12,984 bases of DNA from UBA3940 sp964506005 (lineage in GTDB: Bacteria > Chloroflexota > Anaerolineae > Aggregatilineales > UBA3940): positions 1 through 12,984 of the forward strand of contig CAZDLX010000099.1 in NCBI GenBank assembly GCA_964506005.1, in the 5' to 3' direction. Shown here in pieces: positions 1-8,866 of this stretch. Made by a program: the position numbers and the translations under genes. The notes beneath the pieces are model-generated. The model was given only the letters and a program-made list of their open reading frames with translations. It ran no database searches and was not told the origin of the DNA. Positions within the stretch are counted from its first letter, which is position 1. Every line of letters starts with the position of its first letter.

Positions 1-352
1 CACCTGCCCCGACCTCCGCCTCGACGCCGATCACGCCGACCGTGCCGTCCTCGAACACCACGCGGTTGCCGTGCAGGGTATTCGTCGCCAGCCCGCCGAT
101 GTTCGTGAAGCGCAGGAAGCCCTCGTCGTCCACATGCGTGACCATCACGCCGATCTCGTCCATGTGTGCGGAGAGCATCACCTTCGCCGCGCCATCCTGC
201 CCGCTGCGCTTCCAGGCGATGATGCTGCCCATCGCGTCGATGCTGACTTCACCGGCCAGCCCGTCGATCTCCTCCAGGATGATCGCACGGATGGTGTCCT
301 CGTGACCGCTGGGGCCATAGGCTTCGACGAGTTTGCGAATGGTATCGATCAT
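1..352 (-). CDS. M42 family metallo-aminopeptidase, N-terminal part (cut by window edge)
   Basis: The first 117 codons of a third M42 (glutamyl aminopeptidase/TET, cellulase M) peptidase are present; the gene runs off the left edge. I translated it from the ATG at 352-350. The N-terminus (MIDTIRKLVEAYGPSGHED) has the family's opening helix and the 'PSGHE' turn. Residues 62-67 read AHMDEI, giving the first metal ligand His63 and the adjacent Asp65. The following stretch (FTNIGGL) matches the two full-length paralogues upstream. A GGAG ribosome-binding site sits 8 bases before the ATG. The gap to the stop of the preceding M42 gene is 52 bp with no visible terminator, so co-transcription is likely. 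The remaining metal ligands and the catalytic glutamate lie outside the window, so activity cannot be judged. Family assignment is firm; substrate preference is unknown. Confidence 0.88.
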   Translation of the reverse strand, partial: MIDTIRKLVEAYGPSGHEDTIRAIILEEIDGLAGEVSIDAMGSIIAWKRSGQDGAAKVMLSAHMDEIGVMVTHVDDEGFLRFTNIGGLATNTLHGNRVVFEDGTVGVIGVEAEVGAG

Positions 353-404
353 TGCGTTTGCTCCACCACGCTCAACATGAATTCGTGTGACAGGTGCCGG
401 GCTG

Positions 405-1439
405 CTAACGGGCCAGCACTGAGCGGTCGAGCCGCTGCAGCGCACCCTCCAGCAGCCGGATCGCGTTCTGGTAGTCCGCTTTGCTGGCGATAGCCGTGGG
501 GCTGTGAATGTACCGGCACGGCACCGAGATCGCCGCCGCCGGGATGCCGCCCAGCGCGGTCGCAATCGCGCCGCCATCCGTGCCGCCGATGCCCGGCTGC
601 TTGAACTGCACCGGGATGCCCAGCTCTGCGGCGGTGTCCAGCAGCAGGCGGTTTAGCCGCCGGTCGTAGATCACGCTGCGGTCCATCGGGCTGAGCGCGG
701 GCCCGGCGTCCAGCTCGGTCGTCGGGGACTCGTCGTCCTCTTTCGGCAGGTCGTCGGCGATGGTGCCCTCCAGCACGAAGGCGATGTCGGGGTTGACCCG
801 CTGCGCCGCGACCTGCGCCCCGCGCAGCCCGATCTCCTCCTGCACCACGAACGCGCCCACCACGTCGAACGGGTAGCGCTCGCCCTGCAGGATGTGTACC
901 AGCACCGCGCAGCCCATCCGGTCGTCGAAGGCGCGCCCCCGCACCCTCTCGCCGAGGTCCATGAAGCCGCTGTCGAAGGCGATGCGCGTGCCGAGCGGCG
1001 CTTTGGCCCTGGCCTGCTCCTTCTTCGCGACGCCGATATCGACCTGCATCGAGTCGATCTCGACCACCTTGCCGCGTGCCTCGCCGGAGAGCAGGTGCAC
1101 CGGCTTGGCGCCGATCACGCCGGGCAGCCTGTCCTCGCCGACGAGCACGCGCTTGCCCAGCAGGATGCGGTCGTCGATGCCGCCGATGGCCTTGACCTTC
1201 AGCATGCCCTCGCCGGTGTAGCCCGTGACCATCAGCCCGACCTCGTCCATGTGCGCGTCGATGAGCACCGTCATACGGTCATCACCGCCGGTGCCGCGCT
1301 TCGTCGCGAACAGGTTGCCCATCGTGTCGGTCTGGATGTCGTCTACGTGCGGCTCGATGAGCTCAAGGATCTTGCGGCGCACCTCTTTCTCGGCACCGCT
1401 GACGCCAATCGCCTCGGAGAGCTGTTTCAGGATGTCCAT
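405..1439 (-). CDS. M42 family metallo-aminopeptidase (TET/glutamyl aminopeptidase-like)
   Basis: This 344-residue protein is the usual full length for peptidase family M42, cytosolic di-metal (Zn/Co) aminopeptidases that often assemble into dodecameric tetrahedra and trim short peptides. Visible active-site elements: AHMDEVG with His63 and Asp65; AFDDR with bridging Asp172; VQEEIG with general base Glu201 and ligand Glu202; Glu224 at the usual acidic ligand position; and His312 in YIHSP. All expected ligands are present, so it should be active. The insert at about 231-244 (KEDDESPTTELD) is acidic. The start is the ATG at 1439-1437; the ribosome-binding site is weak (only AGAG-like). It lies 179 bp downstream of a small membrane-protein gene, across a hairpin-rich repeat, and 52 bp before another M42 gene. 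Family confidence is high; the TET assembly is inferred from the family. Confidence 0.93.
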   Translation of the reverse strand: MDILKQLSEAIGVSGAEKEVRRKILELIEPHVDDIQTDTMGNLFATKRGTGGDDRMTVLIDAHMDEVGLMVTGYTGEGMLKVKAIGGIDDRILLGKRVLVGEDRLPGVIGAKPVHLLSGEARGKVVEIDSMQVDIGVAKKEQARAKAPLGTRIAFDSGFMDLGERVRGRAFDDRMGCAVLVHILQGERYPFDVVGAFVVQEEIGLRGAQVAAQRVNPDIAFVLEGTIADDLPKEDDESPTTELDAGPALSPMDRSVIYDRRLNRLLLDTAAELGIPVQFKQPGIGGTDGGAIATALGGIPAAAISVPCRYIHSPTAIASKADYQNAIRLLEGALQRLDRSVLAR

Positions 1440-1503
1440 ACGCGTCTCTGTGTGCTAGGGTGTGCAGTAAGTATCTGGTTTCCTGCGCCAGAACCCCCTC
1501 CGC

Positions 1504-1620
1504 CCGGCCCGACAGGCCGGACACCTCCCCCTTGCAAGGGGGAAAGGCCGAGCGGCAGCTGCCCCTCCCTGCTTGCGGGGAGGGGGCGACCGCAAGACGG
1601 TCGTTGGGGGTGGGGTCTCT
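1504..1620. repeat. Composite intergenic hairpin repeat (copy A)
   Basis: This GC-rich stretch contains four consecutive inverted repeats. CCGGCC/GGCCGG with a 5-base loop lies at 1504-1520. A perfect 16-base palindrome, CCCCCTTGCAAGGGGG, lies at 1527-1542. CCCCTCCC/GGGAGGGG with an 8-base loop lies at 1562-1585. CGACCG/CGGTCG with a 5-base loop lies at 1587-1603. Read on the minus strand, 1620-1559 aligns with a second copy at 12894-12953. The last codon of the small membrane-protein gene (TAG, 1621-1619) overlaps the edge of the element, so it abuts coding sequence directly. The element lies inside the predicted operon, where RNA hairpins could stabilise, process or attenuate the transcript. 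No ORF in it looks real. Confidence 0.8.
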
Positions 1621-1816
1621 AACCCATCTCCCGGCTTCCGCCGCCCCAGCCGGGGATCAGCAGCAGCCCTAGCAGGATCAGCCCGATGCCCAGCAGCGCG
1701 AGCGGCATGCTGACCTGCCAGTAAATGTCGTTGAGCACCATGCCGGTACTCACCAGGATCATCGCCGCAACGATTCGCGCGGCGAGTGAGCCGTAGAGCT
1801 TCTTGACCGGGTTCAT
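1619..1816 (-). CDS. Small two-helix membrane protein (hypothetical)
   Basis: This is a 65-residue protein I do not recognise as a named family. Residues about 12-29 (AARIVAAMILVSTGMVLND) and 36-54 (SMPLALLGIGLILLGLLLI) are two hydrophobic segments, so it is a likely inner-membrane hairpin with a short basic N-terminus (MNPVKK) and a Gly-rich polar tail. The ATG at 1816-1814 has an AGGA ribosome-binding site 6 bases upstream, and only 12 bp separate it from the stop of the M42 gene before it. This favours a real, translationally linked gene rather than a chance ORF. By position it might be an anchor or an accessory for the peptidases, but nothing in the sequence shows an interaction. The TAG stop overlaps the edge of the hairpin repeat, so the original C-terminus may have been altered by repeat insertion. 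Confidence 0.72.
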   Translation of the reverse strand: MNPVKKLYGSLAARIVAAMILVSTGMVLNDIYWQVSMPLALLGIGLILLGLLLIPGWGGGSREMG

Positions 1817-1828
1817 CGCCCATCCTGC

Positions 1829-2887
1829 CTAATCTGCGTCGAGGGCCAGTCTATCCAGCGTCGTCTCGTCAAGATCGCCGATGAACTCCGCCACCAGCCG
1901 GGCCACGCGGCGGATGTCCTTGAGCGACACCATCTCGACCGGGGTGTGCATGTTGCGGATGGGGATGCTGATAATCGCCGTTGGGACGCCGTCGCGGCTG
2001 ACCTGCACCTCCCAGCCCTCTGTGCCCGAGTGGCGCGGGATCGGCTCGGCGTGCAGGGCGATCTCAAGCGCCTCGGCTTTCTCGCGGATGAGATGGAACA
2101 GCTTCGGGTGCGCGTTCGGCCCGATGAGCAGCGTCGGCCCCTCGCCGAGCTTGAAGCCGTCGTCCTCGCCAACGCCGGTGCCAATCGCCCAGCCCGTGTC
2201 GATCACGATGGCGAGGTCCGGCTGGGTGCGCCAGGCAATCGTCCGCCCGCCGCCGAGCGTGACCTCCTCCTGCACCGTCGCCGCGGCGAGCACGTCCCAC
2301 TGGTGGGCGCGGCCCTGCAGGTTGTGCAGGAGCTGGGTCAGCGCGGCGACGGAGGCGCGGTTGTCCATCGCCTTGCCGGTGATCGCGCCGTTGTTGAGCT
2401 CGATGGGCGTGAGGTCGAACGTGACCGGCGTGCCGATCTTGACAAGCTCCCGCAACTCAGCTTCGCGCAGCCCGGTATCGATCACGATGTCGTCGAAGCC
2501 GGGGTACTTCTTGCGTTCGGCGGCGGGCAGCACGTGCGGCGGGCGGCTTCCGATCAGCCCCGGGATGGGCCGCGTGCCGTGCACGATCACCGGCTGGCTG
2601 AGCAGCACGCGCCGGTCGATGCCGCCGACGTTCGTCACGCGGAGGAAGTCGCCCTCGATCCGCGTGACCATCAGGCCGATCTCGTCCATGTGTGCGGTCA
2701 CGAGTATGCGGCGGCGCGGCTCCGCGCCGCTGCCCTGCTGGGTAGCCAGCAGCGTGCCGAGCCCGTCCACCGTAAACTCGTCGGCGAGGCCCTCCCAGGC
2801 CGCGCGGATGACGTCGCGCACGGGGGCCTCGTAGCCGGAGATGCCCGGCGCGGCTGAGAGTTCGCTCAGGAGTTGGGAGAGATCCAT
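1829..2887 (-). CDS. M42 family metallo-aminopeptidase (TET/glutamyl aminopeptidase-like)
   Basis: This 352-residue M42 peptidase is the first of the three in transcription order. Key positions: His66 and Asp68 in TAHMDEIG; bridging Asp175 in KAMDNR; catalytic Glu207 and ligand Glu208 in VQEEVT; Asp230 in IVIDTG; His314 in NMHTP. RHSGTEG (285-291) matches the family's S/GTD segment near the substrate pocket. The complete ligand set predicts an active cytosolic di-metal aminopeptidase. It differs from the 405-1439 paralogue at the acidic ligand (Asp here, Glu there) and has a longer insert around 113-135, so the copies are not recent duplicates. Start: the ATG at 2887-2885 has a GAGGA motif about 10 bases upstream. 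It begins 29 bp after the surface-protein gene and ends 12 bp before the small membrane-protein gene. Family assignment is secure; substrate is unknown. Confidence 0.94.
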   Translation of the reverse strand: MDLSQLLSELSAAPGISGYEAPVRDVIRAAWEGLADEFTVDGLGTLLATQQGSGAEPRRRILVTAHMDEIGLMVTRIEGDFLRVTNVGGIDRRVLLSQPVIVHGTRPIPGLIGSRPPHVLPAAERKKYPGFDDIVIDTGLREAELRELVKIGTPVTFDLTPIELNNGAITGKAMDNRASVAALTQLLHNLQGRAHQWDVLAAATVQEEVTLGGGRTIAWRTQPDLAIVIDTGWAIGTGVGEDDGFKLGEGPTLLIGPNAHPKLFHLIREKAEALEIALHAEPIPRHSGTEGWEVQVSRDGVPTAIISIPIRNMHTPVEMVSLKDIRRVARLVAEFIGDLDETTLDRLALDAD

Positions 2888-2916
2888 CGGGCTGCGTTCC
2901 TCGTCGTGCTCAGTGG

Positions 2917-3966
2917 TTAGGGCGCGTTCACCCTGATACGAACGCTGGCTGTATCGTTGGCGCCCCGCCCATCGGTGATGGTGTACTGGAAGCGGTCCTC
3001 GCCGGTGAAGTCAGGCGGTGGCGTGTAGGTGCAGATGCCGTTTTCACACTCGACCTCGCCGTCTTCGAGCGAGATGTTCTCCACGTCGATGAGGCGGATC
3101 GGATCGCCGTCAGGGTCGGAGTCGTTCGCCAGCACGTTGATCTCGACGGGGGTGTTCGGCGTTGTCGTCGCCTCGTCGTCCACGGCGTCGGGCGGGCGGT
3201 TGGGCCGCGCGCGCACGTCGATAGAGACGGTCGCGGAGTCGGTGCCGCCGCGCCCGTCGGATGCGGTGTAGCTGAAGCGGTCGGGGCCTGAGAAGCCGCC
3301 GGGCGGCGTGTAGCGGCACGCCCCGCCGCCGCACTCGACGGCGCCGCCCTCGCGCGAGGTGGCGTCAAAGGCGGAGATGCTCAACACGTCGCCGTCGGGG
3401 TCGCTGTCGTTGGCCAGTACATTAATGGTGACGGGCTCGCCCTGCTGGGTGGTGGCGCTGTCGTCAGCAGCGTTGGGCGGGCGGTTGGCTGCGAGCGTCT
3501 GGTTAGCCGCCTGGGTCGCCGTGGCGATGGCGTTGAAAGTCGCGGTGGCCTGCGCCTGGGCAGTGCCGGTGGCCTGGGCGAACTGGGTTGACGCGAGCAC
3601 GGTCGCCGTGAGGCTGGACGCGTTCTGCGTCAGCAGCACGCGGACCGTCGCGGTTGCGTCGAGGTCCGGCGTCGGGCTTAACACATCGGTGGGCCGCTCG
3701 GTTGGGGTCTGCCACTGCGTCGGCGTAAACATGAGCGTCAGCGTGGGGCCGCCGGGCGTGTTGGTGAGCGTCGCATCGGCGGTCGTCGTCGCGGTGATGG
3801 TCCCGGCGAGGTCGTCCGTGGCCCGTCCCTGGCCTGCGCCGCCGCTGAAACCTACGAGAAGCACGATACCACAGAAGTAGCAGGGCAGTGTGGCGAGAAT
3901 GACGTAGATTAGGGTGCGGTGCCTGCGGCGGCGGCGCTCATCGACGCCCAGGGTCTGTCGGCTCAT
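2917..3966 (-). CDS. Membrane-anchored surface protein with two Ig/cadherin-like repeats
   Basis: This 349-residue protein appears to be displayed outside the membrane. Residues 11-17 are basic (RRRRRHR), followed by one hydrophobic helix at about 19-41. This is a type II anchor or an uncleaved signal. Residues 50-160 are a Thr/Ala/Gln-rich low-complexity spacer. Two tandem domains of about 90 residues follow (161-252 and 256-347). Each opens with NRPP and an Asp-rich A-D-D stretch, then VLANDSDPDGD, an acidic loop typical of calcium-binding bacterial Ig/cadherin-like (Big_9/VCBS-type) repeats. Each then has CX4C (Cys212-217, Cys307-312), YTPP, and a closing DGRG segment. The Cys pairs probably form small disulfide loops. 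Such domains mediate adhesion or spacing; no catalytic motif is seen. It is the first gene after the minus-strand promoter at 4020-4048. The ribosome-binding site (AGGA) is rather distant, about 11-12 bases. Confidence 0.83.
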   Translation of the reverse strand: MSRQTLGVDERRRRRHRTLIYVILATLPCYFCGIVLLVGFSGGAGQGRATDDLAGTITATTTADATLTNTPGGPTLTLMFTPTQWQTPTERPTDVLSPTPDLDATATVRVLLTQNASSLTATVLASTQFAQATGTAQAQATATFNAIATATQAANQTLAANRPPNAADDSATTQQGEPVTINVLANDSDPDGDVLSISAFDATSREGGAVECGGGACRYTPPGGFSGPDRFSYTASDGRGGTDSATVSIDVRARPNRPPDAVDDEATTTPNTPVEINVLANDSDPDGDPIRLIDVENISLEDGEVECENGICTYTPPPDFTGEDRFQYTITDGRGANDTASVRIRVNAP

Positions 3967-4019
3967 GCGCAGAAATATCCTGTCGATGCGTGGGCCAGTG
4001 CCAGTGTAGGGACGCAGTC

Positions 4020-4048
4020 AGTCTAGCACGTCGCCAGATAAGTGTCAA
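4020..4048 (-). promoter_or_regulatory. Sigma-70-type promoter for the surface protein/peptidase operon
   Basis: On the minus strand a perfect -35 TTGACA (4048-4043) is followed by a 17-base spacer and TAGACT (4025-4020; 4 of 6 matches to TATAAT). TG lies one base before the hexamer (an extended -10). Transcription would start near 4013, leaving a leader of about 47 bases before the ATG at 3966. No other minus-strand promoter as good was seen between here and the M42 genes. Confidence 0.72.
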
Positions 4049-4055
4049 CTGAGGT

Positions 4056-4077
4056 GGGTGGGGGTGGCGGGGCGGGG
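4056..4077 (+). other. Potential G-quadruplex motif
   Basis: Four G runs (G3, G5, G4, G4) separated by T, TGGC and C fit the usual G3+ loop rule on the plus strand. The run sits directly upstream of the minus-strand -35 box, so it could influence initiation of the leftward operon. This is a sequence pattern only; in a GC-rich genome it may be incidental. Confidence 0.45.
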
Positions 4078-4122
4078 TTGGACCATGAATTGTCCGGCAC
4101 CAGGTTGACGGGTGGCCCACTC

Positions 4123-4250
4123 GCCTGACGCTTAAGCGTCAGGCTGCATTTGACACGTCGGCTGAAGCCGGCGGGGAGGGTCGTGCGGCTAACTGGCAGG
4201 TCGCCTTCAGGCGATGCATCATCCCCAGCCTGAGAATGGAATTCTCAGGC
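4123..4250. repeat. Cluster of four short hairpins, REP-like
   Basis: Four inverted repeats lie in 128 bp. At 4123-4144 is a perfect 22-base palindrome (arm GCCTGACGCTT). At 4159-4170 is CGGCT-GA-AGCCG. At 4201-4214 is TCGCC-TTCA-GGCGA. At 4228-4250 is GCCTGAGAAT-GGA-ATTCTCAGGC, a 10-bp stem. Two stems share the GCCTGA...TCAGGC base, and the other two share CTGAAG or CTTCAG around the loop, so they look related. There is no coding potential. The series resembles REP/BIME-type extragenic repeats. No companion REP transposase is in the window. Confidence 0.7.
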
Positions 4251-4268
4251 AGTCGCATCCTCTAACCG

Positions 4269-4298
4269 TTTTCAATCCCCCGGCAAAGCGTCTATAAT
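4269..4298 (+). promoter_or_regulatory. Promoter of the kinase gene pair
   Basis: A perfect -10 TATAAT (4293-4298) is preceded by TTTTCA (4269-4274; 4 of 6 matches to TTGACA) with an 18-base spacer. The predicted start near 4305 gives a leader of about 29 bases. The block after the -10 (AATCGGGCCTGTGCCAGC) is nearly repeated at the transglutaminase promoter. Confidence 0.7.
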
Positions 4299-4333
4299 CG
4301 GGCCTGTGCCAGCCACGTTCTCATGAGGACTGT

Positions 4334-6472
<2,139 letters not shown>

Positions 6473-6509
6473 CGCGCCTCTCTGCCTTGCCCCCTGTGGA
6501 GATTGATCC

Positions 6510-8843
6510 GTGTCTGAGGACTCGCTGGTAGGCCGCCGCCTCAACGGGTATGAGCTCGAGAGTATTCTCGGCTCTGGCCTGTATACGAAGGTTTACCGCG
6601 CCACGCGCAGCGGCGACGAGCGGGTCTTTGCCGTCAAGATCTTCCCGCGCGACCTCGCGCAGGACCGGTTCTTCGCGCCGCGCTTCAAGCGTGAGGCAGG
6701 TGATCTCGCCCGGTTGAACCACCCGGCCCTCGTACCGGTGCTCGCCGCGGGGCAGGCGGAGGGCCGCCCGTTCCTGGTGATGCCGTTCTACGAGGGCGGC
6801 TCGCTGGCACAGCGCCTGGCGGGCGAGACCCCGCTGCCGCTTGAGGAGGTCGTCCGGATTGTCGAGCGCATCGCGGGTGCGCTGGACGCGGTCCACGAGC
6901 GGGGTGGCCTGCACCGCGACGTGAAGCCCTCGAACATCCTGCTCGACGCCGAAGGCCGGGCCGCGCTCGGCGATTTCGGCCTGGCGACCGTGCGCGCCGC
7001 CCTCGCGGACTGGACGGGCCTTTCGGTCGCGGGGTCGGCGGGCTACACCGCGCCGGAGCTTGTGCGCGGCAACGGCGAGATCACCCGCGCGATTGACGTG
7101 TACGGGCTCGGCGTGACGCTGTTCGAGATGCTCACCGGGCACCTGCCCTACGAAGCCGATGGCCCGGTGCAGCAGCTCATGCTGCACGTCAGCGAGCCGG
7201 TGCCCTCCGTGCGGGAGCACAACGCGAGCATCTCCCCGGCGGTTGACACGGTGGTGCGACGGGCGCTGGCAAAAGAGCCCGAGCGCCGTTTCGCCTCTGC
7301 GGGCGGCCTGGCGCAGGCGCTGGCTGCCGCTGCCGGTCTCGCGCCCGACCCGGATACGACGGCGCGGCTGCTCGTGCCCGCCACCGAGGCGGCGGAGACA
7401 GGGGCCGAAGCCGGAGCCCGGACCGCGGCTGCCGGCACAGGCACACCCCCCGCGGAGAGTGCCGGTGAGGGGCCGGTTCCGGCGGTACAACCGGCGGCAG
7501 AACCGGCGGCTGAACCGGCGGTGGAACCGGCGGTGGAACCGGCGGCAGAAGCCTCTGCCGAGGGGGCACCCGGCAAGCTGGTTGACACCTCGCCCAGCCA
7601 GTCTCGCCCCGCACCGCGCCGCAGCGAGCGCCGGCGGCGGCGATTGGCACAGCCATTGGTGGTGACGCGCCCCCGGCCCTGGTACGTCACGCTCGTGGCG
7701 CTCTTGATGCTGGCCGTGGCGTGGTTCGCCCTCGGGCTGGTGATCGGCAATCAGGGCCAGCGGCAGGCCAACCTCAACCGCACCACTGTGGCGTCGTGGA
7801 CGCAGACACCGGCTGCTGCCACAGTCGCCGCGCAGGCGACGGGCGCGCAGCAGATGCTCGCGGGGCTGGCGGCGACCACCACGCAGGAGGCACAAGCGGC
7901 GAGCACTGCAACGGCTTCCGCGCCGACGCTCACGCCCACTCCGACGCTTACCCAGACGCCCACGCCCAGCCCCTCCCCGACGCCTTACGCGGGCGGCGGC
8001 GGGCTGCTGGCCTACGTCTCAGGGCGCGATGGCGACCCCGATATCTTCCTGCTCGACCCGATCGCCGAGCGCGAGGTACGTGTCACCGCGAACGAGGTGA
8101 CGGACGGCGGCCCGGTCTGGTCCCCCGATGGCCGGTATCTGGCCTTCCACTCGCGCGATGTCGAAGAGGGCCGCCATATCTTCGTCGTTGCGGTGGGCTG
8201 CTTCGAATCGGAGGATGGCTGCGCGGGCGAGGCGCGCCAGCTCACCAGCGGCCCTGAGCTGAACGGCAATCCGGTGTGGTCACCTGATGGCAGACGCATC
8301 GCCTACACGAGCGAGGTCGGCGGGCAGTGGTTCTTCAACACCGTCACGCTCGACGGGGAGATCGAGACGCTGGGTGAGGTCCTGGCCCCGATGGAGCTTC
8401 ACGCCTGGACGCCCGACGACGAGCTCGTGTTTTTTGGCCTGAACCAGCGCGGCAGCTACGAGCTCCAGAAGCTGGCGGTAGGCGCAGACCTGCTCGAACG
8501 TGTGCCCATCACCAGCTCGGGCGGCTCGGTCGAGAGTCTCAGCTACTCGGCGGACTACGAGACGGTGGTGTACTCGGCGCTGATCGGGCAGTACCGGCAG
8601 CTCTTCCTGGCCGACGCGACGTGCCAGTACGTCGACCAGTGCGTGATCCGCCGCCTCACCGACGACCCCTACAGCTATCTCACTCCCAGCCTCTCCCCCG
8701 ACGGCTCGCTGGTCATTACGTCGGCCAACCGCTCGGGCGATTACGACCTCTACGTGCTGAACCTTGAAGGCAGCATCGTGCGCCGCATCCCCGCCCCGCT
8801 CAGCGACGCATTCGAGCCGAGCTGGCAGCCAGCCAGGCCATAA
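6510..8843 (+). CDS. Second receptor-like Ser/Thr protein kinase with extracellular PD40 propeller
   Basis: This is a 777-residue paralogue of the preceding kinase, starting at GTG with GGAG 8 bases upstream. Kinase domain 14-273: P-loop GSGLYTKVY (21-29), Lys43 in FAVK, HRDVKPSN (135-142, Asp137), DFG (155-157), then GSAGYTAPE (175-183), where the usual GT is GS. The catalytic core looks intact. Residues 275-385 are an Ala/Glu/Pro-rich linker containing a tandem repeat and a basic patch (370-379). A membrane helix spans about 391-413, followed by a Thr/Pro stalk (425-492). Six degenerate PD40 blades (about 497-777) have motifs near Trp537, Trp590, Trp633, Tyr679, Leu728 and Trp772. Two Cys pairs (564/571 and 705/711) in blade loops, absent from kinase 1, suggest extracellular disulfides. 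It is probably co-transcribed with kinase 1. The propeller has diverged much more than the kinase, implying a different ligand. Confidence 0.93.
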   Translation: MSEDSLVGRRLNGYELESILGSGLYTKVYRATRSGDERVFAVKIFPRDLAQDRFFAPRFKREAGDLARLNHPALVPVLAAGQAEGRPFLVMPFYEGGSLAQRLAGETPLPLEEVVRIVERIAGALDAVHERGGLHRDVKPSNILLDAEGRAALGDFGLATVRAALADWTGLSVAGSAGYTAPELVRGNGEITRAIDVYGLGVTLFEMLTGHLPYEADGPVQQLMLHVSEPVPSVREHNASISPAVDTVVRRALAKEPERRFASAGGLAQALAAAAGLAPDPDTTARLLVPATEAAETGAEAGARTAAAGTGTPPAESAGEGPVPAVQPAAEPAAEPAVEPAVEPAAEASAEGAPGKLVDTSPSQSRPAPRRSERRRRRLAQPLVVTRPRPWYVTLVALLMLAVAWFALGLVIGNQGQRQANLNRTTVASWTQTPAAATVAAQATGAQQMLAGLAATTTQEAQAASTATASAPTLTPTPTLTQTPTPSPSPTPYAGGGGLLAYVSGRDGDPDIFLLDPIAEREVRVTANEVTDGGPVWSPDGRYLAFHSRDVEEGRHIFVVAVGCFESEDGCAGEARQLTSGPELNGNPVWSPDGRRIAYTSEVGGQWFFNTVTLDGEIETLGEVLAPMELHAWTPDDELVFFGLNQRGSYELQKLAVGADLLERVPITSSGGSVESLSYSADYETVVYSALIGQYRQLFLADATCQYVDQCVIRRLTDDPYSYLTPSLSPDGSLVITSANRSGDYDLYVLNLEGSIVRRIPAPLSDAFEPSWQPARP
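7489..7548 (+). repeat. In-frame 12-bp tandem repeat (5 units)
   Basis: Five consecutive 12-base units of the form AACCGGCGGNNG encode alternating Glu-Pro-Ala-Ala and Glu-Pro-Ala-Val in the cytoplasmic juxtamembrane linker of kinase 2. Units differ only in the last three bases. Because the unit is a multiple of three, copy-number change would lengthen or shorten the linker without breaking the frame. Confidence 0.85.
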
Positions 8844-8866
8844 GTCCCCACAAGAAGCTTGAAAAC

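Larger units (their letters stand above)
3967..4333. other. Divergent intergenic region (367 bp)
   Basis: No gene was found in this gap. It separates the minus-strand surface-protein/peptidase operon from the plus-strand kinase genes. It holds the minus promoter at 4020-4048, a G-rich run at 4056-4077, a cluster of four hairpins at 4123-4250, and the plus promoter at 4269-4298. No conserved ORF or tRNA-like fold is apparent. Confidence 0.8.

Noticed and set aside
1527..1542. The 16-base palindrome as an intrinsic terminator for the peptidase operon
   Set aside because: There is no T run on either strand after the stem, and it is part of a repeat element with several stems.
894..1622. A 242-codon plus-strand frame opposite the second M42 gene and running through the hairpin repeat
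   Set aside because: It reads through the non-coding hairpin repeat, has no ribosome-binding site, and its sequence is a shadow of the M42 gene.
1455..1823. A 122-codon minus-strand frame overlapping the small membrane protein and the repeat
   Set aside because: It runs through the repeat with Pro/Arg-rich translation; the overlapping 65-residue frame has the better start site and clear membrane helices.
1881..2857. Two long plus-strand frames opposite the first M42 gene
   Set aside because: They are opposite a complete peptidase gene with all catalytic residues; translations show no fold-like pattern.
4123..4250. The hairpin cluster as a CRISPR array or riboswitch
   Set aside because: There are no equal-length direct repeats with spacers, and the stems are independent palindromes located upstream of the promoter rather than in a leader.
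8859..8864. TTGAAA as the -35 box of the transglutaminase promoter
   Set aside because: Only 5 bases separate it from the TACAAT -10, and no -10-like sequence lies 17 bases downstream.
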